In this document: one piece after another, positions 9,843 to 21,627 of the stretch
Position numbering within the stretch: position 1 is the first letter of the stretch
Layout: every line of letters begins with the position of its first letter
Source: Brevipalpus yothersi
Lineage: Eukaryota > Arthropoda > Arachnida > Trombidiformes > Tenuipalpidae
Assembly: GCA_003956705.1 (NCBI GenBank)
Contig: QZCP01000335.1
Span: 124,001-188,000, forward strand
Length of the DNA stretch: 64,000 nt
Direction of reading: 5' to 3'
Program-made: the position numbers and the translations under genes
Notes under the pieces: generated by a model
Told to the model about the DNA's origin: nothing
The model's input: the letters and a program-made list of their open reading frames with translations, nothing else
Databases searched by the model: none

Positions 9843-10021
9843 CCATTTATATATCTATCAACTTGATAGTAGTTATTTTGCACAACTTGTGCCAACTCTG
9901 CCCCAAATTAGGTCAAGTGCGCCTGATAGTCGCCGGTGGCCCTGGTAGACTATCGAAGTGAATCTTCAAGCTCACTGAGCTCTAGCTTCTAGTGTTTGGT
10001 GAATTTGATAATTCTACCACA

Positions 10022-11242
10022 CCAGAATCAGTTGCTCCATCATTTTTTCCTATTAGATCACGCAAGAAGGCACAAGCATCCTCTGGTCTGCTTAAATCGA
10101 TAGCATTCTTTCTATTAGACTCGTGGCCATGAGTGATGGTCGATTTAGACGAATGGACTCGAGTCGTGCCAATTCGAGAGTTAGGCGAAGAAACTCCTTT
10201 TTCGTGTATGATTTCCAAATCATCTCCTGCAAAAGTTGAAATTATTCAGAATCTCATTCAATTATTTCAACTCTCCTCACCTCTAGATTTACTGGGTTGT
10301 GATACATTGATTCGACTTCCAGAAGCTATTGTAACGCTTTCTCTCTCTGTTGTTGGCCATCTGTATCGAGGAGTAGATCTACCTTGCTGATTCCGGCGAG
10401 CTGTTGATTGCAACTCAGCTATTCGTTTTCTGAACCATTGAGCAATCTGATATTTTTTTGTTGAAGAAAGTATTAAAGCCTTGTCAAGGGTCTCAGGATA
10501 AGCACCAGGATCAGTGTAAGACTCAAAAGCCCACTTAGATCGAAATTCATCGATAATTTTCTGTGTTGCTTCACTCTTTGAATTGTAAAGGCTGATTATG
10601 TATTCAGTTTCATCAGGGATCTCATATTCCGCCTCCTCAAACCATTTGCTCATCACATGAAAAATTAACTTCTGAATTCCATACGCTGTTCTAATATCAC
10701 AAGGCTGCTGGACGTTGGTCATTTTAACAAGCCACTTGTTCACCAGTTCCCAGCCATTACCACCTAGGAAGCTTAGAGATAAGAGAAGATTTTTAATTGC
10801 TTTTTTGAAAGTAATTCTTGGAAGCTCATCCAAAAAAGATTGAGCCTGTGGTCTCCAGTAATTGAATATTATTTAAACTTTCTTGATGAATAGAAAATCA
10901 GCCTACCTGTCGATAGCTTCAAATCCGCTTTTACGCAGCATTTTGAGGCCTTCTTTAATGTAGATAAGTCTGGTTCTCGAGCGAATGATACTGGTTAGAA
11001 AAAGAAAGAGAGAACAATTCCAAGGAAATGTCATTAGAATTTCTAATTGGATAATGATAAAAATAAAAATATGTAGATGGAGAGATAGTGATCAATGATG
11101 GACTTAAGTAGAATCGAATTAAATTAAATTCTCACTCATAAAAGACTGGGATATATGCCAGTTTGATTCCTCCATTCACATCAGAAAACTGTGCAAGATT
11201 TTCTTTGAACTGTCTAAGGAAGTAATCACTTTTGTAATCCAT
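10022..11242 (-). pseudogene. Array copy A: TND-domain gene disrupted by the LTR element
   Basis: Minus-strand exons are e1 11136-11242 (ATG at 11240-11242, 35 codons, donor GTGAG), e2 10907-10990, e3 10281-10771 and e4 from 10226 to the LTR junction at 10022. e3 encodes the family domain (NGWELVNKWL, then SKW, then FRSKW) typical of TFIIS N-terminal-like helical bundles. All exons are open with good splice sites, so the gene was probably working until the retrotransposon entered e4 after the GATDSG residues. The rest of e4, including the PGSIQN end, should lie left of the element, outside the window. The domain assignment is by motif (see copy D). Confidence 0.75.
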
Positions 11243-12495
11243 AGAGGAAATCGCAAATTCTAATAATGAAGATGTCAATATTTCACACACAATACTGATA
11301 ACAGGCAAACTAAATGATGATTTCTGACAAATTCTCAATTTCACTATCAAACCCAAGAAAGAGTATGGTTTGTTGTCTTTCAAGAGCGAGAGCCAAAATG
11401 GAAGCTTGTTAAAAAAAGTCCATTTAATTCTTGATCCTTCTGATTCTATCTCAACGCATTTCCATTGAATGTTCCGAGATGGACAGATAGAGTCTATCTG
11501 TATCTTTAGCGCATCCATCAGCATCCACAGTGAGGTATCCTCCATTTGAACGGTTCGGACGTGGAATCCGCTCGGCGGCGGATTTTTAGGGAGCGCGTAT
11601 AAATTTCAAAGAGATACAGTGAAGTCGAAGGTGCGTGAAAATCCAAGATTTCGAAAGATGCTTCTTCTTCGTTCAAATAAGAGATACCTTACTGTAATTG
11701 CTTGGCTATTTCATTTTCTTTTAGATCCGGTGGTTGATCACACTCCGAAATCAACATCAGTCTGAGAAGTCAACATCCCTAAAAATGAGGAGAAAAAAAG
11801 AAGTCCACATCGAAGGATCATCAATAACCACAATCAAGACGGTACATTGATAGCGGGAAATTAAAGATGCACTGTCATTAAAATTGTTATTGCTGTAACT
11901 GTAAACAGCGGCAACTTTCCCAAGTACCAGTGTCACTAAGATTGACTGATCCCGGTGAAATTTGTATACACTTACGATCTATCTCAAGGAGCCGTAATGG
12001 TCAATCCAAACAAAAAGAACATCGGCGATAACATTGATTGAACTTTTTATCAAGTTCAACGAAGATCGGGAGCAAACCATGGAATCGTTTCAAATCCACA
12101 GATTATCATGAATATCATCGATTGATGTTGGTAGTACATGTTAGCCATTATTATAAATAGTCACACTGAAGTTGCCACACTGAATTTCCAAACCAATTAT
12201 GAATATAAACGGATCCATCAATCGAATTAAATAGAAACATTCACTTTTGAAAACAAAGTTTCAAACTCAGCTGATGTGACGTTAGGTTCACATGATAAAA
12301 CATTGTTAATAATCCGAGATATCCAGTTATTTTTTCTCAAGCTCTCTAACGTAAAATTTTCTCGGTTGGTCATGGAGGAAAATAATCGAAGGAATCAGAA
12401 AAAATTATAAAAAATATGAACTTACATATAATGTACACATCGTTGGAAAAATTTAGGTTCCATCACACAATTGGGTTGAGCATGGAAAAGTGAGA
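11243..12495. repeat. Array spacer A/B
   Basis: No gene seen. The segment shares blocks with the other spacers: 5' flank of copy A, then a block with GCTGTAACTGTAAACAG (about 11890), TTTCAAATCCACAGATTATC (about 12089) and an A-rich tract before the next terminal exon. The relic terminal exon found in spacers below C, D, E and F is absent here. Confidence 0.6.
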
Positions 12496-12499
12496 TGGA

Positions 12500-13765
12500 T
12501 GATTATCGGGTATCATAAGTTCTTTCAGCATCCTCATCGCCAGAATCAGTTGCTCCATCAATTTTTCCAATTAAACTTCGCAAGAAGGCACGAGCATCCT
12601 CTGCTCTTCTTGGACCCGAATCGTTTTCGAACCGTTTTTTTCCGCTCGGCTCATGGCTCTGAATGGAGGTGGATTCCGATTAACGGATAGAGTTGGGCCA
12701 TTAGGCAGGAAAACTCTCTCTTCGTGAATGATTTCCAAATCGTCTTCTACAATAGTTGAAATTATTTAAAAACTAATTAAACCACTTCACATCTTCTTAC
12801 TCTCGAGTTTGCTGTCGTGTAGATTATTGAATAGAGCTCTACAAGCTAATAGGACCCTCTTATCCTCTGTTGCTAGTGGTTTAGATTGAGAAGTGGATTC
12901 ATTTTGCTGCTTTCGGTGATTGCAACTCAACTATACGTCCTCTAAATCATTGAGCAATCTGATAACTATCGGTTGAAGAAAGCATAGAAGCCTGGTCAAG
13001 GGTCTTGGGATGAGCATCAGGATCAGTGTAAGAATCAAAAGCCCAATTGGATCGGAAATCATCAATAATTTTCTATGTTGCTTCACTCTTTGAATTGTAA
13101 AGGCTGATTATGTATTCAGTTTCATCAGGGATCTCATATTCCGCCTCCTCAAACCATTTGCTCATCGTATGGAAAATCAACTTCTGAATTTCATAGGCTG
13201 TTCTTATATCACAAGGCTGCTGGACGTAAGTCATTCTAAAAAGCCACTTGTTCACCAGTTCCCAGCCATTACCACCGAAGAAGCTCAGAGATAAACAAGG
13301 ATTATCGATTGCTTTTTTGAAAGTAATTCTTGAAAGCTCATCCAAAAAAGATAGAGCTCGTGCTGTCCAATGAATGAATATTATTCAGACTTTCTCGATG
13401 AATAGAACTTACCTGTCGCTAGCTTCAAATTCGCTTCAACGCAGCATTTTGAGGTCTCTCTAGATGTAGATGAGTTTGATTCTTGAGTGAATAATACTAG
13501 TTGGAAAAGGAAAGAGAGAACAATATCCAGAGAAAATGCCATCAGAATTTCTAATTAGATAATGGTGAAAATATGTAGATAGGAAGACAGAGATATTGAT
13601 CAATGATGATCATGGAAAGAATTCAATTCTTACCCATAGAAGGCTTGCATATATTCCAGTTTGATTCCTTCATTCTTATCGGAGAATTGTGAATTGTTGA
13701 AGATTTTTTTGAACTGTTTGAGACGAAGTTCATTCCATGGCGTGAATCGAAAATTGTAATGATGA
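12500..13765 (-). pseudogene. Array copy B: decayed TND-domain gene
   Basis: All four exon equivalents are recognisable: e1 about 13633-13765, e2 about 13411-13495, e3 upper end at 13283, e4 upper end at 12746. It is broken in several places. In e3 a TAG (13073-13075) replaces the conserved Gln of EATQKII, a second stop follows in the Q-W-F segment near 12948, e2 has in-frame stops, and the e1 start region is frameshifted. The first half of e3 is nearly identical to copy A, so B is a recent duplicate that has lost function. Confidence 0.75.
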
Positions 13766-15245
13766 GGGTGTCAATTTTTTTACACAAGATACTGGTGGCA
13801 AGCTTACTGGATGATGAAATTTGTAACAAATTGTTGCCACCAAAAGCAAGATGAAATATGGCCGACTGTTTCTCGAGAGAGCAAGTTAAAATTAGAGCTT
13901 GCCGATAAGTACTTAACCCGATTTTTTGACCTCCTCCTTATCTCAAAGTATTTCCATTTGATGGTCAAGATGGATGGCCAATTTGTCTCCACCTTAAGGG
14001 ACTCAATGAAATCAGGTTACCTGTGCATCGAGGATGGACCTACCCAGCAGTACGACATAGATGAGTGTGAACCATTCCTGGAAGCTGAGGGTCGAATTAA
14101 GAAGGGAAAAAAGGACATTCTTTACCTGATAAAATTGTAGAAAAAGTGTTCAACCAAATGATGCTAACGAACTCGTAATTTTTTGATCCAAGGTTCCATG
14201 AGTCATTTAGATATGTAGTCATTTTATACAGAGAAATTTGACCTTAATAGACTATGATTCCAAGGGCCTTCAATCCCGGGTCAGACAGTACATTCAAGTC
14301 TTGCGCTCTCAGCATGTGCATATCTTTGGCTACCAAATTTAGTACATCCATACCAATCTTGTAATTGCTTGGCTGTCTCATTTCCTTTTAGATCCAATTG
14401 TGGATCACACTCCAACAAGTCAACATTCCTAAAAATAGAAAGAAGAGAAAAGAAGCCCACATCGAGGGTCATCGATAACCACAATCAAGACAGTACCGGA
14501 AGATTATTGCTGCACTATCGTATAGGAAATATGGTTTGCTGTAACTGGGAACAGAGGCAACTTCTCCAGGTAATGTGTCACTTAGATCAACATTACCACT
14601 CTTTGTGAGATGTGAGTAATACACTACTGTACTCACAATCTTTCACAAGGAACCATGATGGTTAATCCAAACAAGGAGAACATTGCTGGTTACATTGATG
14701 AATCTTTCAATCAAGTCCAAGAAAGATTGGAATCAAACCTGAATCGTTTCAATTCCACAGATTATCATGATTATCACTGATTGATGTTGGTAGTATATGT
14801 TAGATATAATTTTAAATCGTTACAATTTTGTAATTATTGTAATCGATCGATAAAGCGAATCACAACATGTACTCTTGAAAACAAATTCATGCTGATGTGA
14901 CATGATAAGCAAAAGTATGTTCACATGATAAGCTATCATGAATAACCCAAAGATGACTGTTACTTTTTCTAAACTTTTACACACAGATTTTTCTTGGTTG
15001 GTGGTAGAGAAGAATATTTGAAAAAATATTAATCATGGAAAGAAGATATGACTACTCTCATTATTCGAAAAATTCAAGTTCCATTACAGAATTGGGTTGA
15101 GCCTGGAGGAGTGAAATTTATTCAGAAGATTCGTTTTTCAAATTGGTGTAGTGATTTTTCAAGTCCAATATCTCTTCCAATAACATCAACTGGAAAGAAA
15201 TAGAAAAGATTGCTTATGGCCCAAAGTGAAGAATATTCAAAGTCT
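13766..15245. repeat. Array spacer B/C
   Basis: Repeated spacer with no supported gene. A + strand ORF-like stretch (13811-14140) contains a QQYDIDE...EAEGR segment that recurs at 33762-34010, 36930, 43350 and 50920. It lies upstream of exon 1 in each unit and looks like shared flank rather than a gene. The GCTTGGCTGTCTCATTTCC and AATCGTTTCAA blocks recur from 14340 on. Confidence 0.55.
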
Positions 15246-15249
15246 CCAT

Positions 15250-15400
15250 TAAACATAAAAATGATATTGAACACTTCCGGGCATCTTAGTGGTGAGAGGC
15301 TTGCTTGAAAAATTTGTTAAAATCAGGTCCATCATCGTTTCTCCTGATTTTATCAACTCTACGATAATAGGTGTACGAATCATATCCATTTCTCATGATC
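15250..15400 (-). pseudogene. Relic type-2 terminal exon below copy C
   Basis: Related to the functional type-2 terminal exon of copy G (Y-R-R-V-D-I-I core followed by the NMPG-type ending) but lacks its 5' half and is disrupted. It lies just downstream of copy C's own terminal exon. Confidence 0.5.
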
Positions 15401-15479
15401 AACATCAAGAACCACAATCTCAACATGCCCTTGTATAGTCATAGAGAGGTATAAGGAGAGTTTGTGTTAGATAATAATA

Positions 15480-16563
15480 AGGTAGGAATTGTTCTGAACA
15501 ATTCCGAATAGATTGATTATTTGCTGCCTAGATTTTTTTCAGCATCTTCATTATCGGAATCAGTTGCTCCATCATTTTTTCCTATTACACTATGCAAGAG
15601 GGCACAAGCATCCTCGGCTCTGCTTAAATCGATAGCATTCTTTCCATCAGACTCATGGCCATGAATGGGGGTGGATTCCGATGGACCGACATGAGTGGGA
15701 GCATGAGGTTGGAAAACTCCTTTTTCGTAAATGATTTCCAGATTGCCTTCTACAATAATTGGTATTATTTAGCAAAATAATTGGAACACTTCATGTCTGC
15801 TAACCTCCAGATTTGCTGACTTTTAGATTATTGACTTGAGCTCTACAAGCTATTGGGACCCTTACATTTTTTTTGCCAGCCGTTTAGATTGAGGAGTAGA
15901 TTCATCTTGCTGCTTCCATCGAGCTGATTGCTGATTGCAACTCAACTATACGTTCACTAAACCATTGGGCAATCTGGTTACAATCGGTTGAAGAAAGTAT
16001 AGAAGCCTGGTCAAGGGTCTCGGGATGAGCATCAGGATCAGTGTAAGACTCAAAAGCCCACTTGGATAGGAAATCATCAATGGTTCTCTAGGCTGATTTG
16101 TTCTTTGAATTGTAAAGGCTGATCATATATCCAGTTTCAACAGGGATCTCATATTTTGCTTCCTTTAACCATTTGTTCATTGTTTGAAAAATTAACTTCT
16201 GAATTTCATACGCTGTTGTAATATCATGAGGCCGCTGAACTTTGGTCATTTCAACAAGCCACTCGTTGACCAATTTTCAGCCCTTATTTTCAAGAAAGCT
16301 AAAAGATAAAGAAAGTTTTTTGATTGATTTGTGGAAAGTGATTCTTGAAAGGATATCCTAAAAGATTGAGCTTGTGGTCTCCAGTAATTGAATACTTTCC
16401 CGATGGATAGAAGATGAGCTTACCTGTCGATAGCTTCAAATTTGCTTCTACGCAGCATATTGAGGCCTTCTTCGATGTCGACAAGTTTGATTCTTGCGCG
16501 AATAGTACTGTTGGAAAAAAAGAGAGAACAATTTCCCATGAAAAAGTCATTAAAATTTTTGGC
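15480..16563 (-). pseudogene. Array copy C: truncated, decayed TND-domain gene
   Basis: e4 (about 15500-15750), e3 (about 15800-16290) and e2 (about 16424-16505) are present. Exon 1 is missing: homology to other copies stops inside intron 1 at about 16563, where unrelated mobile DNA begins. e3 has a stop in place of the conserved Trp of the GW motif and another in place of the Gln before KII. A clear pseudogene. Confidence 0.75.
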
Positions 16564-17908
16564 CAATCAAGAGACAATCGGTGAATCAAATGCAACGCAT
16601 GAATGCTGATGAGACACTCAGAGGAATCCCTTGGATTCAATCCAATCAACCTCAGGGAAGTCGTTGTAATAGCGAGAGGGCGGGGCACATCCATTTATGT
16701 TGGCCAAGTAAGTATGCACGGGAAAAAAGGAACAATAATTTGCTACCCTCTTAGCATTGGAGAGCCGTTGTCCCTAGCAACCAACTCTTGAGCTCTATTC
16801 GCCTAAGCATGAATGTTAATGCAACCGAGATAGTTGCATGATATCGATTGGCAGAACCATGTATAGCAAGAGCCGAAAATCGATATTCTGGAGCTTTTAT
16901 ATAAAAAATCAATAATTTCAAGGTCTCCCCTTGGCTGGGAGCAACGAGAGTAAGCTAGTATTGAAGAAATAAAAGTCAGTAGGTTCACAGCATTGAAAGA
17001 ATACAGATGAATTCTTTTGGAAGTGGAATTTTTGGGTGTGGTTCCTCGCCTAGTTAGTTCAGAATTCTGGACTTTGGACCTGGAAACGATCTCGGATCGA
17101 TCGAAATGGTGTTCGCATCCGGTTCGGTGAAAATTCTGGATGTTTTCTGTGTGAATTGATGAGTATTCTTCGGTCAGTTGAGAGTTATTGTGGAGAATTC
17201 TATCAGATTCTATCTGTGAGCTCCATTACTACGGAATATTGAATTCTGTGCTGTGGCTCAAGAGTATTCGCTCATAATATCCAGGGAATAACCGATTCTG
17301 GATGGTTTGCATCTCAAGGAATACTTGGAAGATACCTAACATCTTGGAAGTGTTTATGTGAATCAGAAAATAACTTTATAGACGGTATTTTATGTGCTGA
17401 AAATCACCCAGATCTTGTGTTGAAATCATTTATATTGGTTTTCGATTTCACCAATTGCATTATTGCAACGTGATCGTGAGTAGATGAATTCTCTCATCCA
17501 AGCTATATTGTAATGAATAGAATTTCCGACGGACCAAGTGAATGAGTGTACGGTCGAAGAATTTAGGAGGTTTTAAAGGTAAATATTAATCTATGCGACC
17601 TTCTCTAGATTCTAGAATATTGCGTACCTATCTAGAACCAAGTGAACGGTTCATCTAAATTGAAATATTTTAATCAAGCATTAATTGAAATAAGTGATTT
17701 TTTTGAAAAATCAATATATCGATTTTTTGGGTGGGGTTCGAATCGATTTCTGGTTATACGCATCCGCAAGCTTGGCCAAGTGATCGGCCTCTCAGATTCC
17801 ATCGCAATTGCGTACTCGCATTCAGTTAACAGTTGAAGTTACAAATCATAAGTGTTGGAGTAATCAATCATAGTTAACAAGTAAGAGTCCAAAAGTTGAA
17901 TAGCTTAA
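16564..17908. other. No gene seen; left edge of the mobile-DNA block
   Basis: This sequence does not match the array and has no supported ORF. It lies directly upstream of a gag-like start, so it may include the LTR and leader of that element, but I found no second LTR copy to prove it. Confidence 0.3.
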
Positions 17909-19082
17909 ATGGAATCCTTAAGGATAAACGGGGCCGCTAATGTCAGCTCTCATTCATTTGATCAAGATGGATCAATGAATGGTCATGTTGTCAACCAAGC
18001 TGCACACTTGGTGTGATGAACGAAATCGTCCAACTTTTTCAGGAGAAAAGAATGAAGACTTACTTGATTTCTTTGAAGATTAAGAAGACATAACCAATGC
18101 ATTGGGTTGGAAAAGCACTGAACGGTTTGTTAGGTTGCCAGCCTTTGTCAGAGGTAATGTACGAGTATGGATGAAAACCTTCCGCTCTAAAATGGGTCCT
18201 GGTAAACCTATTGATACTTACGAAAAACTCAAACAAGAAATGCTCAAAACAATGGTCAGATCAGACTGTGCTATTGGGTGCTATAGAAGATTGATCAACT
18301 TCAAGCAGAAGAAAGGAGAACCCGTACATGATTATATACCGAATATGCGAGCCCTATGCATGCATCTCAATCGTGAGATGGATGAGACTATGATCATCAT
18401 CCACGTCCGGGAAGGATTAGATGATAGGCTGAAAAAGTGGGTCAGCCATAGGAATCCTCAGACATTAGACGAACTTATTGAGGAAGCTCAGAATGCTGAG
18501 ATGGCTGAGAAAGAGAATCATGAACAAACAGTTTCAAATCATGAGTCACTCATGAAAACCGTTGAAACTTTGAGTGGTGTGGTTCAAAGTTTGAGTGAGC
18601 GACTGGAAAGTCTAACAAATGCTACTGCATCATCAGCAGTGGAGACAAGAACCTCTTCTCCAAAGATCCAAGCTTCAAGTGGTACTGACAATGTGAGAAG
18701 TCAAACCACGCCAATTACTTGCAATTATTGTCGAAAAATTGGACACCGGTGGAGAGAGTGCCGCAAAAGAATGGCTGATGAAAGCAGAAACTCTAGTAAG
18801 CAGAATATCTCCAGGTCTTCTCAAATTCCGAGCCAGAATGGGCGACCACAGACCAGTGCTCCCAGTAGAGAGGCTCGAGGCCCTCGAGTGGTCCAGCAAA
18901 TCGCTGAGGAGGTCAGTGATGTCGTTCAGCTAGTTGTTGTTGGACTAACTAGACTCGTTCGCCGAAACAAGTTAGTTTATGCCCCTATCGAAATTAAAAA
19001 GAAGTCATACCAGGCTTGTGTAGATTCTGGTAGTGAAGTATCAATTATCACCGTAGCAGTCTTGAAGGAGACTTATATATGA
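17909..19082 (+). pseudogene. gag: Ty3/gypsy-like gag and protease fragment
   Basis: An ATG at 17909 opens a short leader that soon stops. The gag frame that matters runs through an in-frame TAA near 18080 into 18102-19082. It encodes a retrotransposon-gag capsid domain (GPGKPIDTYEKLKQEML, then YRRL..FKQKKGE), a coiled region, a CCHC zinc knuckle (CNYC...GH....C near 18720) and the start of a retropepsin with the DSG active-site motif (about 19024) before TGA at 19080. No RT follows. The capsid closely resembles the gag at 22.8-24.1 kb. Frame breaks make it a relic. Confidence 0.75.
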
Positions 19083-19660
19083 CCCAAAGTGGTGATAACA
19101 TTATCATATCTCTTACAAAATAAGTTGTGTAAGATCCATGATTGATTAGACACGATAAGATATATTTTATGCATTTAGTCATGGTGGAAGTTAGTCCTGG
19201 AAGAGAATCCTTTTTTCCATGTGAAAACTAGGGAGGAATATTTTTTGCAGCCCCAATGCTCAATGTCGAATATCAATTGTAAAAAGCAGTATATGAGCGA
19301 AAAAGAAAAGAAGATTGAAAGTGCTGGATGAATAAATGAATAAATCAGAAATTGAAGAAAATCAGGAATTGAAAATATGTATGCTTTATCTAGATGATGC
19401 CCTGTTATTCCTAAAATTCTAATCTCCTGCCGCACACATGAGATTCGCGATGAGGTCATTGTTGAAGAAAGATAGAACCAACTGTCACAAGTCTTTGCGC
19501 ATTGTATTGCTCCATCAAGGTCACCTGTGTAAGGACTTAGAACAGTTTCCACCATACATATCACTATCTCCTCAATGACTGGAGAGTATATAAACCCATA
19601 GAGAGAGAATATGCCATTCCGTTTGGAGCCGAGCCTTCCCAACAGGTTAGTCATTGAAGA
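19083..19660. other. No gene seen between the gag relic and the DDE transposon
   Basis: AT-rich. The minus-strand ORF here has no recognisable domain. It may hold one end of the following DNA transposon. Confidence 0.3.
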
Positions 19661-21222
19661 GTGTGGAAGGTGTGTGCTAGGTGTGAGGTGCTTCCAGGAA
19701 TGCAGAGGTATTATGATAGAGCTAATTCTAGTTTAGTCGGTAGATCATCAGTTTGGGTTTGTAGTAAATGTCATGAAAAGTATAAAAATGATCGAAGGAG
19801 AGCTACTAGAGCACTGACTGTCAATGAACCAGTCCCAGGACCTCCAGGTGTCGAGTTTGCTGGTAACAGGAATATAGATCAGGTAAGCCTAAGTGGATTA
19901 TCCCTCTCTTTGTTTAAGTTTTTAACCATTTTATTTGTATCTAGCACATGAGTGACGATTTTTCTCCAAGTGGAGGTGATAGTAGCTCCGTAGAAGATCT
20001 CAGCAATTCTTTCTCAGATTCATCTTCAGAACATCAAGATTCTGACGATGACAGAATATCAGTCCGTCTAGAGAACTAGAGTTAGCAGCATTCTGAGTCA
20101 TCTCAGCAACAACGAGAGTCTGATCATGATCAAGAAGTTTCTGGTGAGATCGAATCTGAAAACATCAAGCAACCGATGAATTCCAGCTCTGCTGAAAGGA
20201 GTACAACACCATCAGACTCAGATGATCCATAATATCAGCCTTTCCAACAATCTGCTTATGATGATGAATCTTAAGTGGCAATTCTGACTTCGGAAACAAT
20301 TTCTAGCCATAGTCTCTGCATCTATGACTGTGAGGAGAGATCATCTTTGATGAATGTCCTCATGAATGTTCGACAGGAAGCTGCGATGTTCAGAATTTCG
20401 ATACCAAAAGGTGCACGCTGGTGTACATCTCATCAAAGGCAAACACTCAACAGGGAGGAGGTTTGCATGCGCTCACAGCCTTCAAGTTCTTCTAATCATG
20501 AGGACTAAATTGATCTGATCCTTGAATGCTTGAAGAATCAAGGGAGTATAACCATACCAACGAGAGCCGGTCAGAATGATACCCTGCTCTAGCGTCTAAC
20601 TTCTCTCACTTCGACCAATTCTCTGATCCCGCATCATACGTAACAGTAACAGATCGCTACCAAACTTTAGGTGTCTACATGTTCAGAATGGGATTAGGGC
20701 AAATTATCGATCGAATTGCTACATTTTTTGGATATTCGAGAACTACTATGCAGAGAAGATTTGAGTAGATCATGAGCGATCTCTATAATGCATTCATACC
20801 TCTGAATCTCCGTAGGGGTCTTATCAATGTTGAGGATGCCTGGCAGCACATGACAAACACTTCGAGGATACTCCTTCTCGATGAAGAGCAAATCCGAAAT
20901 CGCTCGAAAATCTTCGTATGCGATGGCACTTACTTGAGCGTTGGAAGAAGTGAGAATATCTCAGCCCAACAGAAAACTTATTCCACACAAAAGAAGACAA
21001 ATCTAATTGAACCCATGATACTTGTCCCCCCTGATGGGTATATATATGATCTCGTACCTCTTAATCCTGTTACAGATAAAGATGCCACTATCATGCACAA
21101 AATTCAACAGGAACCTAGCTTCAGTGTTCATTTCTCCAGAGGAGATACCTTCGTATTTGATCGAGGATTCCAAGACGTTGTGAGTACATTACGCACGAGA
21201 GGCTTGAAAGTATATATACCCT

Positions 21223-21312
21223 TGCAACGTGAATAGAAGCATTTGATAGAAAAAACTCAACTGTTCACCTCGAGAGCGAGAACTCCAATGAATTTTTATT
21301 TTGATACATTGT
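21223..21312 (-). repeat. 3' LTR terminal segment (90 bp)
   Basis: Differs from 24920-25009 at three positions. Beyond 21312 similarity weakens but shared words such as TACACGAG persist. Confidence 0.75.
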
Positions 21313-21627
21313 TTTTTTAGTGAGAGAGAGAAAGGTATGTGCCTACACGAGTGGAACCATATCGATTCTCGATTTGAACTGTTTGTTGTGTCTAGTCGCT
21401 GACTCTATCCCATGGCAACATATTCGGTTGCACATCTCCCGATCCGATATGGGAAGTCTCTTTCCCATCATTAATAATCATTACAATTAGTATCATGCTA
21501 ACAGGATAATAAGATCATCAAGTGCATGGGTGTGTCATATCATTACCTAAGTGCCATTATATAAGAGTTCATATAATATATTACGCAGAGAGTTAGTATA
21601 ATTAGAGCAATCATGAAGAAACAGCAT

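Larger units (their letters stand above)
73..9981 (+). repeat. Dispersed family of about 60 mini-hairpins with NCT triloops
   Basis: Each site is a short perfect inverted repeat around ACT, TCT or GCT on the + strand. Arms of 7-9 bp (A-T flanking the central C included) occur at 460-474, 3215-3229, 3253-3267, 3545-3559, 3848-3866, 4271-4289, 4408-4424, 4435-4449, 4462-4476, 4872-4886, 5044-5060, 5158-5174, 5283-5299, 5590-5604, 6611-6625, 8845-8859, 9577-9591 and 9855-9869. Dozens more have 5-6 bp arms. The commonest core is CTACTAG; others are CAACTTG, CCACTGG and CCTCTGG. Arm sequences differ freely but stay complementary. They continue into the non-coding LTR and stop at the element boundary. 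None was seen between 1920 and 3215, the integrase core. Confidence 0.85.
1..10021 (+). mobile_element. Ty3/gypsy-like LTR retrotransposon, 3' part (left end outside window)
   Basis: The polyprotein order is protease tail, RT, RNase H, integrase, as in Ty3/gypsy elements. The right end is set by comparison with the gene array. Copies of the array exon read '...CCAGAATCAG...' continuously, but here foreign sequence ending CTACCACA abuts it at about 10021/10022, and an LTR should end in CA. A TATA box (9745) and AATAAA (9837) lie in the last 600 bp, so this is a 3' LTR. A plausible LTR start is TGTCAGCAG at 9431, just after a G-rich run (TGT...ACA ends, about 591 bp); this start is inference. 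The 5' LTR and gag lie left of the window, so the target duplication cannot be tested. The element sits antisense to the gene it interrupts. Confidence 0.88.
9431..10021 (+). repeat. Probable 3' LTR
   Basis: The inferred LTR begins TGTCAGCAG directly after a GGGGG run (polypurine-tract-like) and ends CCACA at the junction with the gene exon. It holds a TATA box, an AATAAA signal about 90 nt later, several of the element's hairpins (9577, 9621, 9644, 9719, 9752, 9855, 9880, 9969) and a larger stem GATAGTC/GACTATC around 9925-9955. The right end is well supported by the host comparison; the left end is a guess from the TG/CA rule. Confidence 0.55.

Noticed and set aside
149..9981. The dyads as double-stranded binding sites for a bZIP-type dimer
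   Set aside because: Arm sequence is not shared between sites, and the central base is nearly always C on the sense strand; a DNA-dimer site would show a common half-site and no strand preference.
1..9981. The hairpin series as a CRISPR array
   Set aside because: No constant repeat or regular spacing, and the context is a eukaryotic retrotransposon.
12490..12690. Plus-strand ORF at 12490
   Set aside because: It is the antisense of the decayed terminal exon of copy B.
13811..14140. Plus-strand ORF as a separate gene in the spacer
   Set aside because: Equivalent sequence in other spacers (33762, 36930, 43350, 50920) has stops and shifts; it behaves as repeated flank.
17734..17755. tRNA gene (GGTTCGAATC-like T-loop)
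   Set aside because: No acceptor stem, D-arm or anticodon arm can be drawn around it; the same holds for the GGTTCGAGCCC at 27655.
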